From Rhizobium sp. WYCCWR10014 (lineage in GTDB: Bacteria; Pseudomonadota; Alphaproteobacteria; Rhizobiales; Rhizobiaceae): DNA of 64,000 nt. Positions 34,498-42,942 of the stretch are shown here, piece after piece. The notes beneath the pieces are model-generated. The model was not told where the DNA came from. It saw nothing but the letters and a program-made list of their open reading frames with translations, and searched no databases. The DNA is taken from positions 186,001 through 250,000 of the forward strand of contig NZ_LXFU01000030.1 in NCBI RefSeq assembly GCF_001657485.1, in the 5' to 3' direction. The number at the start of each line of letters is the position of its first letter. Positions within the stretch are counted from its first letter, which is position 1. The translations under genes were made by a program, and so were the position numbers.

Positions 34498-35559
34498 CTA
34501 GTTCAGACGTCGCCCTGTCGATTTGTCGAAGAGATGGATTGCTCCGGCATAACCCTTCAGATGGATCTTTTCTCCGACGGCGATGTCCGTTTCGCGGGGC
34601 AGTTCCACCGTCAGCATGCGAGCGTCTCCGATCTCGACATACGCGTAGGTCTGACTTCCGAGACGTTCTGCAACGGACACCTCTCCCGAAAACCATGCCT
34701 CCTCGGGTGAACAACGGGTGAGATCTTCCGGTCGAATGCCAAATACGATCGATGCCGCACGACCACCATGTTCCGCGATCTCGATCTGGTGTCCGAGCAC
34801 GGTGATCGAATTACCGTCTGCAGGCGCTGCGTCGATTGTGTTCATCGTCGGGCTGCCGATGAAGCGCGCCACGAAAAGACTTGCTGGTTTGCGATAGAGA
34901 TCCAGGGGCTTGCCGATCTGCTCGACCACGCCAGCGTTCATCACCGCGATCCTGTCAGCCAAGGTCATGGCCTCGACCTGGTCATGGGTGACGTAGACCG
35001 TGGTTGCCTTCATGCGATTGTGAAGCTTGGCGATCTCCAGACGCATTTCAACGCGCAGGGAGGCATCGAGATTGGAGAGCGGTTCGTCGAACAGAAACGC
35101 CGCCGGCTCTCGAACGATCGCGCGGCCCATGGCGACACGCTGGCGTTGGCCGCCAGACAATTGGGCAGGACGGCGCTTGAGGAAATCCTTGATCTTGAGG
35201 ACGTTGGCAGCGTTTTCGACCCGCCTGCCGATTTCGTCCGACGCCGCACCACGCATCTTGAGGCCAAACGACATGTTGTCTTCAACCGTCATGTGCGGAT
35301 AGAGCGCATAGTCCTGAAATACCATGGCGATGTTGCGCTCGGCGGGCGATAACGTGTTGACCGTGGCGCCGCCGATAGCAAGTTCGCCTCCCGTTATATC
35401 TTCGAGCCCAGCGATCATCCGCAGCAGAGTGGACTTGCCGCAGCCGGAAGGCCCGACCAGCACGAGAAATTCGCCGCTGGCGATATCGATGTCGATATCG
35501 TGGATAACCTGCAGTTCCCCGTAGGATTTGCTGATTTTGTTGAGCGTGATGCCAGCCAC
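34498..35559 (-). CDS. ABC importer ATP-binding subunit (MalK/UgpC type), divergent from its permeases
   Basis: This 353-residue ATPase has Walker [12 protein letters not shown]-loop [13 protein letters not shown], signature [15 protein letters not shown], Walker [13 protein letters not shown] and H-loop YVTHDQVEAM. The start is GTG 35559, supported by GGAGGAACGTC; the frame is open further upstream without family similarity. It is divergent from the GntR-esterase-importer operon at 35657, which has a binding protein and two permeases but no ATPase, so it almost certainly belongs to that system. Confidence 0.92.
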   Translation of the reverse strand: MAGITLNKISKSYGELQVIHDIDIDIASGEFLVLVGPSGCGKSTLLRMIAGLEDITGGELAIGGATVNTLSPAERNIAMVFQDYALYPHMTVEDNMSFGLKMRGAASDEIGRRVENAANVLKIKDFLKRRPAQLSGGQRQRVAMGRAIVREPAAFLFDEPLSNLDASLRVEMRLEIAKLHNRMKATTVYVTHDQVEAMTLADRIAVMNAGVVEQIGKPLDLYRKPASLFVARFIGSPTMNTIDAAPADGNSITVLGHQIEIAEHGGRAASIVFGIRPEDLTRCSPEEAWFSGEVSVAERLGSQTYAYVEIGDARMLTVELPRETDIAVGEKIHLKGYAGAIHLFDKSTGRRLN

Positions 35560-35593
35560 GACGTTCCTCCATGTCTTTTCGCCTTGACGGCCA

Positions 35594-35621
35594 TTATCGA
35601 TATCATTATTGATAACGATAA
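35594..35621. promoter_or_regulatory. 28-bp inverted repeat in divergent promoter (candidate GntR operator)
   Basis: Arms TTATCGATATCA and TGATAACGATAA match at 11 of 12 positions around the 4-bp spacer TTAT. The element fills the middle of the 97-bp gap between the ATPase start (35559, minus) and the GntR start (35657, plus), and so can control both directions. It is the longest near-perfect inverted repeat I found in a promoter in this window. Confidence 0.6.
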
Positions 35622-35656
35622 GACAAGCGAGATGCAATCGGCAACAGGTTCGATCA

Positions 35657-36334
35657 ATGGCATATTTTTCCCCCAGGCCCACGGTCACCAAGCCGCCCAA
35701 GGCTTCGCTCGCCTTCAATGCGCTGAAGCGCGACATCATGCTGGGGAACCTTGCGGCCGGAACCGGTCTGACGGAACTCGACCTCGCAGCGCATTTTCAA
35801 TGCAGCCAGGGAACTGTTCGCGAAGCGCTGCTGCAGCTTCAGGAGGAAGGCCTCGTTCGGCGCCAGGGTCATCGCGGGACCCAGGTTTCCGAATGCACCG
35901 CGGATGAGGCGGTGGAGATGTTCCGCTTGCGCACCCACATCGAGTGCAGTGGTCTTCCTCGAACGATGCGGTCGCCCGGCAAGGCGTTGATCGCAGATTT
36001 GAACGCAATGCTCGACGATATGGTGGCCGCGGCCGAGGGCGACGATGAACTTCATCTCGCGGCAATCGACCGGGATTTTCATCGGCGCATTCTCGAAGCC
36101 GCCAATCTTCCGGCCCTCGATCCGATCTTGCACCGGTGCCTCGTTCACAACCACCGCTTCAAGATATCGAGGAGCCGCTCGGCGCGCGACCTTCGCGCGA
36201 CGGCGTTGCGCCATCGCAGCATCATAGACGCCATCGAAAGCGGCGACATTGCTAATGCCACCGCTGTCATGCGTCACCATATCGCGACGATCGTCGACTT
36301 AGGTCCCGATGTTTTTCCGGATGCGAACCAGTGA
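35657..36334 (+). CDS. GntR-family transcriptional regulator, FCD subfamily
   Basis: This 225-residue regulator has a winged helix (LAFNALKRDIMLGNLAAG, then ELDLAAHFQCSQGTVREALLQLQEEG) and an FCD domain with IDRDFHRRILEAANLP and HRSIIDAIESGD. ATG 35657 was chosen over upstream in-frame starts inside the inverted repeat. Its stop overlaps the GTG of the esterase gene (GTGA at 36331). It heads an operon of esterase, importer, epimerase and oxidoreductase and probably represses it through the repeat at 35594. Confidence 0.9.
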   Translation: MAYFSPRPTVTKPPKASLAFNALKRDIMLGNLAAGTGLTELDLAAHFQCSQGTVREALLQLQEEGLVRRQGHRGTQVSECTADEAVEMFRLRTHIECSGLPRTMRSPGKALIADLNAMLDDMVAAAEGDDELHLAAIDRDFHRRILEAANLPALDPILHRCLVHNHRFKISRSRSARDLRATALRHRSIIDAIESGDIANATAVMRHHIATIVDLGPDVFPDANQ

Positions 36335-37311
36335 GTGCGGTCGCGGCAGATCCCGGAGTGCTGTCGGCCGAGATGCAGGCCCTGTGGGCGAGGGTTGCGG
36401 CCGACACGGGTCCGCAGACCGATCCGACACTCCTGCCAGCTGCCGAGGGCCGTGCGCAGTCGGCACGCAACAACGAGCGCTGGAACGTCAACCTGCCGCC
36501 GATGGCGGTAGACCGGCAGGTGTGGATCGCTGCCGACAGTGGACTTGGTTCTCACCCCTGCCGCATGCGTATCCTATCGCCGGCGGATGCCGAAGGCGGC
36601 GTCATATTTTTCGTGCATGGCGGCGGTTTTGCCTTTTGCAGCCCAGAAACACATGAACGTTTAGCACGCGTCTTGGCCGCGGAAGCGCGGATGACCATTG
36701 TCATGCCGGATTATCGGTTGGCGCCGGAAAACCCCTTCCCGGCCGGGTTGCTTGATACGGTCGCATGTCTTCGGGCCGTGCTGGACGGCAAAATCGAAGG
36801 TGTCGATTGCCGGCCTCTTCTTATCGCGGGCGATTCCGCTGGCGCCAATCTGGCGCTTGCCGCAATCCTGCATGAATTGCGCGACGACCGCGCCCTTCCT
36901 GACGGCGGACTGCTATTTTACGGCTGTTATCGGTGTGATCTCTCCGGCGAGTCCTATCAGCGCTTCGAAACCGGACCCGGCCTGACGACGGAGCGGATGC
37001 GCCGCTATTGGAATTGGTATGCAGGTGAGCAGGCAATCGCTTCTGATGAACTTGCCTGTCCACTGGTGGCAACGGATGACGCGTTGTCGAGATTGCCACC
37101 GCTCTATCTGATGGCTGCGGGGGTCGATCCGCTCTTTTCAGATACGATGGCGCTTCATGCGCGCCTCAGGGCGCTGCATCGCAATGACCCTATCCACATC
37201 GTTGCTGGGGTCACGCACGGCTTTCTGCAAAACACCAATGAGCTTGAGGCAGCGCGGGAGGCGTTGCGCTCGGCCGGTGCAGCGGCGAGGGCTGTGAAGA
37301 ACAGAACGTGA
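36331..37311 (+). CDS. alpha/beta-hydrolase, hormone-sensitive-lipase-type esterase
   Basis: This 326-residue enzyme carries the oxyanion-hole motif FVHGGGFAFCS, the nucleophile elbow AGDSAGANLAL, the acid AAGVDPLFSD and the base VTHGFLQNT, the full set for the HSL/acetyl-esterase group. No signal peptide is visible, so it hydrolyses esters in the cytoplasm. The GTG start overlaps the GntR stop. Its place ahead of an importer and sugar-modifying enzymes suggests it deacylates an imported acylated sugar; that is inference. Confidence 0.9.
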   Translation: MSAVAADPGVLSAEMQALWARVAADTGPQTDPTLLPAAEGRAQSARNNERWNVNLPPMAVDRQVWIAADSGLGSHPCRMRILSPADAEGGVIFFVHGGGFAFCSPETHERLARVLAAEARMTIVMPDYRLAPENPFPAGLLDTVACLRAVLDGKIEGVDCRPLLIAGDSAGANLALAAILHELRDDRALPDGGLLFYGCYRCDLSGESYQRFETGPGLTTERMRRYWNWYAGEQAIASDELACPLVATDDALSRLPPLYLMAAGVDPLFSDTMALHARLRALHRNDPIHIVAGVTHGFLQNTNELEAAREALRSAGAAARAVKNRT

Positions 37312-37341
37312 GAATTGCTGAAACTGGAGGAGATGAAGGCA

Positions 37342-38544
37342 ATGAAACTCTTGAGGAAACTGGCCTTGGGCGCGGCGATGGCTGCCTCCCTTGCGCTCAA
37401 TCCAGCACGGGCCGCAGAGACAGTCCGCTTCTGGTACCACTTCGACAACCCCGCAAACCCGATGTCCGATCTGGTGGCCAAATTCGAAAAAGCCAATCCC
37501 GACATCAAGATCGAGGCCGAAAACGTTCCCTGGAACAGTTACTACGACAATCTCTACACGGCCCTTGTCGGCGGCAACGCACCCGATGCGGCCATGGTCA
37601 AACTTTTCGCGCAGCCGCGCCTTCTTGAAATGGGCGCGCTGGAGCCGATCGGCGACCGCATCAACGCGTGGCAGGGCAAGGCAGATCTTCTCGACAATCT
37701 GCTCGAACTGAACAAGGGCGCCGATGGCCAGCAATATTACCTGCCGATCCAGTATGTGGTGCTCTACCTCTATTACCGCGCCGATCTGTTTGAAGCGGCC
37801 GGTCTCAAGCCGCCGACGACTTGCGAGGATTTCCGCGAGGCGGCGATCAAGCTGACCAAGGCGCCCGACACCTACGGCTTCGGCCTGCGTGGGGGCAAGG
37901 GTGGCTGGGATCAGTGGGGCGCTTTCGTATTTTCGAAAGGCGCCGAACTGAAGCCCGGCGGCCTGACGACGCCAGAAGCCGTGGCCGCCAATCAATGGCT
38001 GATCGACTTGTTCCAGAAAGACAAGGTCATTCCGCCATCGGCGCCGAATGACGGTTTCCAGGAAATCATCGCGGCCTTCAAAACCGGCAAGACGGCGATG
38101 ACGATCCATCATATCGGCTCGTCCAAGGATCTGGTTGCCGCTCTGGGCGACAAGGTTTCGGCGGTGCCGGTGCCGAAATGCGGCGGCAAGCAGTGGACGT
38201 CCTATGGCGACGAGTCGCTTGCCGTCTTCTCGTCGTCCTCGGTCAAGGATGCATCCTGGAAATGGATCTCGTTCCTGGCGGAAGGCGAAAACAATGTCGC
38301 CTTCAACACCGCGACCGGCCAGATGACCGTGACGAAAAGCGGAGCAGCCGATTGGAAGCTTCACGAACGCCGCTTCGTCGACGCTACTGTCCAGTCCCTG
38401 CCCTTCGCCCACGTCCTGCCCCAGAGTTCCGGCACGTCCGAATTCGTGAACACGGCCTGGCAGACGGCGATGCAGCAGGCCCTGACCGGCCAAACCACGT
38501 CGCAGCAGATGATGGAGCAGCTCAACACGCTCTTTGCGGAGTAA
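37342..38544 (+). CDS. ABC importer solute-binding protein (family 1)
   Basis: This 400-residue periplasmic protein has leader MKLLRKLALGAAMAASLALN with expected cleavage at ARA-AE, and mature start ETVRFWYHFDNPANPMSDLV. ATG 37342 is chosen because GGAGG lies 11 bases upstream; ATG 37333 is adjacent to that motif and too close. It follows the esterase gene by 30 bp. A strong hairpin after its stop (38553) separates it from the permeases. Confidence 0.9.
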   Translation: MKLLRKLALGAAMAASLALNPARAAETVRFWYHFDNPANPMSDLVAKFEKANPDIKIEAENVPWNSYYDNLYTALVGGNAPDAAMVKLFAQPRLLEMGALEPIGDRINAWQGKADLLDNLLELNKGADGQQYYLPIQYVVLYLYYRADLFEAAGLKPPTTCEDFREAAIKLTKAPDTYGFGLRGGKGGWDQWGAFVFSKGAELKPGGLTTPEAVAANQWLIDLFQKDKVIPPSAPNDGFQEIIAAFKTGKTAMTIHHIGSSKDLVAALGDKVSAVPVPKCGGKQWTSYGDESLAVFSSSSVKDASWKWISFLAEGENNVAFNTATGQMTVTKSGAADWKLHERRFVDATVQSLPFAHVLPQSSGTSEFVNTAWQTAMQQALTGQTTSQQMMEQLNTLFAE

Positions 38545-38552
38545 ATGCCCGT

Positions 38553-38579
38553 GGCTCCGGTGGACCATCCACCGGAGCC
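38553..38579 (+). terminator. intercistronic hairpin after the binding-protein gene
   Basis: A perfect 11-bp stem (GGCTCCGGTGG / CCACCGGAGCC) with loop ACCAT begins 8 bp after the binding-protein stop and ends 36 bp before the first permease. No T-tract follows, so mRNA 3'-end stabilisation is more likely than full termination. Compare the hairpin at 8449. Confidence 0.65.
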
Positions 38580-38615
38580 GCCCCATCGCGTAAATTTGAA
38601 AGTCAGGATTTTCGC

Positions 38616-39539
38616 ATGTCGACGATCGTTTCCACGCCCAGGGAACAGAAGGTAAAACCGTTCTGGCAACGCCAGCATTTTATGCCCTATTGGCTGCTGG
38701 CACCGGCTGTTTGCGTCACCGCTGTGATCGTCTTCCTGCCGATGATCCAGGCCGTTTTCACAAGCTTCTACGATCTCGTCCTGTTCAAGCCGAATGCAAG
38801 CCGCTTCGTCGGATTCGGCAATTACGTCAAATTGTTCAACGACCCTGTCTTCTGGAGCGCCCTGTGGAACACAGTGATCTGGATCGGCCTGACGGTGCCG
38901 CTGCAAATGGGCCTTGGCCTCCTCACAGCGCTGCTTCTCAACCGCGAATTTCCCTGGCGCGGGCTGGCGCGCGCCCTTGTCATCATCCCCTGGGCGCTGC
39001 CAAGCGTCGTCATCGCACTGATGTGGCGCTGGATCTATGATCCGAACACCGGTGTCCTCAACGATATCCTGCTCTACCTGCACGTCGTCCAGACGGCGGT
39101 TCCATGGCTCGCCGATCCGGGCGTCGCGCTTTACGCCATCATCGCAACGCTGACGTGGCAGGGTTTCCCCTTCTTCGCGGTGATGATCCTTGCCGGGCTT
39201 CAGGGCATTCCGAAAAGCCAATATGAAGCCGCCTCGATCGATGGCGCGTCCGCCTGGCGGCAATTCGTGCACATCACCTTGCCGGGTATCGGCCCGGTTC
39301 TGGCGACGGCCGGCCTGCTGCGGGTAATCTGGGTCGCCAATTCGATGGACGTGATTTTCGTCATGACCGGCGGCGGGCCAGGCTATGCCACCCATACGCT
39401 GCCGCTCTACGCCTTCATCAAGGCGCGTCAGAATCTGGACTTCGGCTACGGCACCACGATCGCCGTCACCTTCACCCTTTTGCTCGGCGCTTTTGTCGCC
39501 GTCTATCTTGCCCGCACCATGCGCGATGTTGAACGATGA
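38616..39539 (+). CDS. ABC importer permease (MalF-type)
   Basis: This 307-residue permease has first membrane segment YWLLAPAVCVTAVIVFLPMI, EAA loop YEAASIDGASAWRQFVHITL and MalF motif MTGGGPGYATHTLPLYAF. ATG 38616 follows AGGATTTTCGC; the frame is open upstream across the end of the binding-protein gene but that part is not protein-like. Its stop overlaps the next ATG (ATGA). Confidence 0.9.
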   Translation: MSTIVSTPREQKVKPFWQRQHFMPYWLLAPAVCVTAVIVFLPMIQAVFTSFYDLVLFKPNASRFVGFGNYVKLFNDPVFWSALWNTVIWIGLTVPLQMGLGLLTALLLNREFPWRGLARALVIIPWALPSVVIALMWRWIYDPNTGVLNDILLYLHVVQTAVPWLADPGVALYAIIATLTWQGFPFFAVMILAGLQGIPKSQYEAASIDGASAWRQFVHITLPGIGPVLATAGLLRVIWVANSMDVIFVMTGGGPGYATHTLPLYAFIKARQNLDFGYGTTIAVTFTLLLGAFVAVYLARTMRDVER

Positions 39540-40369
39540 ACAAACCCAGCACCTTACGCCGCATCCTGACGACCGACCTGCCGGTTCTCCTGATCGTGAT
39601 CTTCGCCATGGCACCCTTTGCCTGGATGATCTTGACATCGCTGACTCCAACGGCAGTTCTCAGTGCCACAGGCGTTTCCATTTCGCCCTCGGGCTGGAGC
39701 TTTGACAATTACGTCCGCCTGATCGAACAGACGTCATTTCTGAAGAACATGCTGGACAGCCTGATCATCGCCGTAGGCACCGTCGTTGTCGGACTGCTGG
39801 TTTCCGTCACGGCAGCTTACGCCTTCTCTCGCTTCAGGTTCGCAGGACGCAAAGCGTTCATGCTGCAGTTTCTGTTGATCAACATGTTCCCGATCGTGCT
39901 TCTGATCCTGCCGCTTTTCGTGCTGTTTCGAAAACTCAACATCCTCGACACGCATTTCGCACTGATCCTCGCCAATGCGACGGCGGCCATTCCCTTTGCC
40001 GTCTGGATGCTGACGAGCTATGTCGGCGCAATCCCCAGGAGCCTCGACGAAGCGGCGATGACGGACGGGTGCACGCGGCTGACGGCATTGCGCCGCGTCG
40101 TGTTGCCGCTGATGATGCCCGGCATCATCTCCACCGGCATTTACATCTTCATCACCGCTTGGAACGAATATCTCTATGCTCTGACGCTCGGCGGCAAGAA
40201 CGTTCGCCCCGTGACCGTCGCGATCCAGACGCTGATCGGCGAATACCAGATCGAATGGGGCTTGCTTGCCGCCGGCGCCGTCGTGGGAGCCTTGCCGGCG
40301 ACGCTGCTTTTCCTTCTCGTGCAACGCCGCCTGATCGGCGGGCTGACCCAGGGTGCCGTAAAAGGTTGA
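39536..40369 (+). CDS. ABC importer permease (MalG-type)
   Basis: This 277-residue permease has first membrane segment LPVLLIVIFAMAPFAWMILTS and EAA loop LDEAAMTDGCTRLTALRRVV. Typical C-terminal features are ITAWNEYLYALTLGG and a VQRRLIGGLTQGAVKG end. Translation is coupled to the upstream permease by a 4-bp overlap. The ATPase for the pair is probably the divergent gene at 34498. Confidence 0.9.
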   Translation: MNKPSTLRRILTTDLPVLLIVIFAMAPFAWMILTSLTPTAVLSATGVSISPSGWSFDNYVRLIEQTSFLKNMLDSLIIAVGTVVVGLLVSVTAAYAFSRFRFAGRKAFMLQFLLINMFPIVLLILPLFVLFRKLNILDTHFALILANATAAIPFAVWMLTSYVGAIPRSLDEAAMTDGCTRLTALRRVVLPLMMPGIISTGIYIFITAWNEYLYALTLGGKNVRPVTVAIQTLIGEYQIEWGLLAAGAVVGALPATLLFLLVQRRLIGGLTQGAVKG

Positions 40370-40421
40370 CCACCATACCGCTCCGCGAATGCCGGGCCGG
40401 TCGATGAAAGAGGATACACAC

Positions 40422-41303
40422 ATGAACCCGATCGGGTTGATCTCCATGCAGTATGCAAGGCCTTTCACGGCCGAGCATTTCCCGCTCTTTGCGCGCATGC
40501 GCCAGCACGGCTACGATTTCGTCGAGCTGCTGGTTCCCGAAGTCGGCGAGATCGACATGAAAGAGGCGCGCAAGGCTCTGGACGATGCCGGGCTCGGCGT
40601 CGTGCTGGCCGCACGCGTCAATCTGCAGCGCAATCTCTCTTCGGCTGAGGGAGACGCCCATCGCGCCGGCATAGACTACCTGAAATATACGGTCGATTGT
40701 GCCAAGGCGCTTGGCGCGCAAATCGTCGGAGGCCCGCTGACGGGCAATCCCCTGGTCTTTGCCGGCCGCCCGCCCCAGCCCGTGGCGGAAGAAGAACGCC
40801 TTGCCCGCAAGCGGCGCTGCGTGGCGGGTCTGCGCGAGGTCGGCGACTATGCCAAGGCCGCCGGCATTCTGCTGGCCGTCGAGCCCCTTAACCGTTTCGA
40901 GAGCGACGTGCTGTGCACGACGCAGCAGGCCATCGAACTGCTCGATGCCGTTGACCACCCCGCGATCCAACTGATGCTCGATACCTTCCATATGCACATG
41001 GAGGAAAGCTCGATAGCCGAGGCCATTCTTCTTGGCGGCAGCCGGATAGTGCATTTCCAGGCGAACGAGAACCATCGGGGCTTTCCGGGAACCGGAGCAA
41101 CGGACTGGGTCTCGGTCTGCCGCGCCCTGCATGCGGTTGGCTATAAAGGGCCGATATCACTTGAGCCCTTCCGCCGCACCGACGATCGGTTCGGTGTTCC
41201 CTTCGCGCAATGGCGCCCACCTCATGAGGATGAAAGCGATCGTCTCAGCGCCTCCAGCGCCTTCATCAAGTCTCATCTCACACTGACGGAATATCGCCGA
41301 TGA
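40422..41303 (+). CDS. sugar epimerase/isomerase, TIM-barrel (tagatose-3-epimerase-like), third copy
   Basis: This 293-residue protein shows the metal-ligand motifs AVEPLNRFESDVLC, MLDTFHMHMEE, HFQANENHRG and SLEPFR seen also in the products of 15842 and 17075. It likely epimerises the imported sugar or its 3-keto form. ATG 40422 is supported by AGAGGA seven bases upstream; ATG 40404 is alternative. It is followed by a Gfo/Idh/MocA oxidoreductase with an ATGA overlap, a pairing often seen in inositol and keto-sugar pathways. Confidence 0.9.
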   Translation: MNPIGLISMQYARPFTAEHFPLFARMRQHGYDFVELLVPEVGEIDMKEARKALDDAGLGVVLAARVNLQRNLSSAEGDAHRAGIDYLKYTVDCAKALGAQIVGGPLTGNPLVFAGRPPQPVAEEERLARKRRCVAGLREVGDYAKAAGILLAVEPLNRFESDVLCTTQQAIELLDAVDHPAIQLMLDTFHMHMEESSIAEAILLGGSRIVHFQANENHRGFPGTGATDWVSVCRALHAVGYKGPISLEPFRRTDDRFGVPFAQWRPPHEDESDRLSASSAFIKSHLTLTEYRR

Positions 41304-42295
41304 CATTGAAAATTGGTTGGATCGGGTGCGGCGTCCACGCTACCCAGATGCTTCTTCCGCAACTTGTTCGCCATGACGTCCAGATCGCGGCGCTCTGTGA
41401 TATAGACGGAAAACGGCTTGCCGATGCGGGCCGGCAGTTCGGCGTCCAGGCATTGGCCAGCGATGTCGAATCGCTGCTTCGCACCCCCGGCCTCGATGCC
41501 GTCGGCATGGCCGTCGGTCCAGATCAGCATCTCGCTTTCGGCAAGGCGGCTCTCGAGCGTGGTCTCGGCGTGTTCATGGAGAAACCGCCTTCGGGCTCGG
41601 CGGCCGGCGCACGAGAGCTTCTTGCTGCATCCGAAAAGGCCAAAAAGCCGCTCCTTGTCGGCTTTATGAAGCGCTATTCGGTCGGCAACAAAATCGCCGC
41701 CAATATCGTCAAATCGGGCCGTTTCGGCGACGTTCTAGGCCTGACCGGCTATTACATGACGGCGCCCGGCTACTTCGCAGGCAACGTCGATTATACCGGC
41801 TTCTTCCTGCATCATTGCGTGCATTACATGGACCTCGTCTCCTTCCTCGTCTCGCCCGTGCGTTCGATGTCTGCGCGCAAGGTGGAAAAAACGCCGGGCC
41901 GCGTTCTCTTCCATATCGGCTTCGAATTCGAGTGCGGCGCCATCGGTAACATCGCCATGGGTACCATCCAGTCTCGGGGCACGCCTGTCGAACGCATCGA
42001 ACTGATGGGCGACCATCAGCGTATCGAGGTCGAGGATGTCATCGAGGTCCGCTGGCATCGCAACCCGCCCTTCAAGACAGATGATCCGGCCGCGACGCTT
42101 GCTGACCACGTCGATACCCTGACCTGGAAGCCGAACTTCACGGCTGCCGCGAATGAAGACCCGAAGGGTTATTATTCGCTGCTCGCCGACGTCGTCCCGG
42201 CGCTTGGCGGGGCTCAAACCGCGGCACCGACCATTGCCGACGGCGTCATCGCCATGGAGCGGCTGGAGACCATGCGGCGCGAGCTAAGCCTGTGA
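41300..42295 (+). CDS. Gfo/Idh/MocA-family oxidoreductase
   Basis: This 331-residue NAD(P)-dependent dehydrogenase has N-terminal Rossmann motif KIGWIGCGVHATQMLLP and the catalytic Lys in GLGVFMEKPPSGSAAGA (about 85-100). The C-terminal substrate domain contains FFLHHCVHYMDLVSF. It would oxidise a hydroxyl of a sugar or cyclitol. It ends the operon that begins with the GntR gene at 35657. The ATGA overlap with the epimerase suggests the two act in sequence. Confidence 0.92.
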   Translation: MTLKIGWIGCGVHATQMLLPQLVRHDVQIAALCDIDGKRLADAGRQFGVQALASDVESLLRTPGLDAVGMAVGPDQHLAFGKAALERGLGVFMEKPPSGSAAGARELLAASEKAKKPLLVGFMKRYSVGNKIAANIVKSGRFGDVLGLTGYYMTAPGYFAGNVDYTGFFLHHCVHYMDLVSFLVSPVRSMSARKVEKTPGRVLFHIGFEFECGAIGNIAMGTIQSRGTPVERIELMGDHQRIEVEDVIEVRWHRNPPFKTDDPAATLADHVDTLTWKPNFTAAANEDPKGYYSLLADVVPALGGAQTAAPTIADGVIAMERLETMRRELSL

Positions 42296-42393
42296 CAGGA
42301 CTGCCTGGTCAAGATTTCAACATACTCCCCAGCACCAGTAGGTCCGGTCCGCGCACTGCTGGACTAACCGTCGGTAGGAAGAGAGGAAAATCA

Positions 42394-42693
42394 ATGCTGC
42401 ATGCAGTCCGTGTTCTAACTGGTCTGGTATTCGTGAGCGCAGTTCCGCCTTTGGTGGCGTGTTCAGCTGGTACAACGTCCGAAGTTAAAAGTGGCCGATG
42501 CGATGCCGCGGCCGCGCAAACACTCATTGGAAAGCCCAAGCCGACCGACGAGGAGGCCAGGCGGACAACCGGAGCAACCATTGCGCGTCAGATCGCACCC
42601 GACCAGCCCGTTACACATGATTACAGAGCTGACCGAATTACCATCGAGACCGATCCCGCCTCCGGCCGGGTGCTGAGAGCCACCTGCGGATGA
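42394..42693 (+). CDS. small lipoprotein of the I78 peptidase-inhibitor family
   Basis: This 99-residue protein has a lipoprotein leader with lipobox LVAC (residues 20-23, PPLVACSAG) and a C-terminal I78-type domain: CDAAAAQTLIGKP, RQIAPDQPVTHDYRADRITI and DPASGRVLRATCG. I78 proteins inhibit serine peptidases and resemble potato inhibitor I. It should be anchored in the cell envelope. ATG 42394 follows GAGAGGAAAATCA. It stands alone downstream of the sugar operon. The next 249 bp (42694-42942) contain nothing I can name. Confidence 0.8.
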   Translation: MLHAVRVLTGLVFVSAVPPLVACSAGTTSEVKSGRCDAAAAQTLIGKPKPTDEEARRTTGATIARQIAPDQPVTHDYRADRITIETDPASGRVLRATCG

Positions 42694-42942
42694 TATTGAC
42701 GCAAAATGCTGTGAGTGCATTGCACTTGGTCGAAACGGGAATGCGCCTAGCTGTGAGCCTTGGGACCAATAGCCGCGCAATGCTGGCTCACGGTCCGACG
42801 TCGCGAGGTGCTGCCAAACTCGCGCGGAATCGCCTGCTGTGGCCAAGTGTCCAGGCGGTGCCTGAATATCCTGCCGTCGCTCTCCAGCATTACCTGCGAG
42901 AGTGGAGAAGTCTTTCTAGATCATCGGACACACGCTCGAGAG

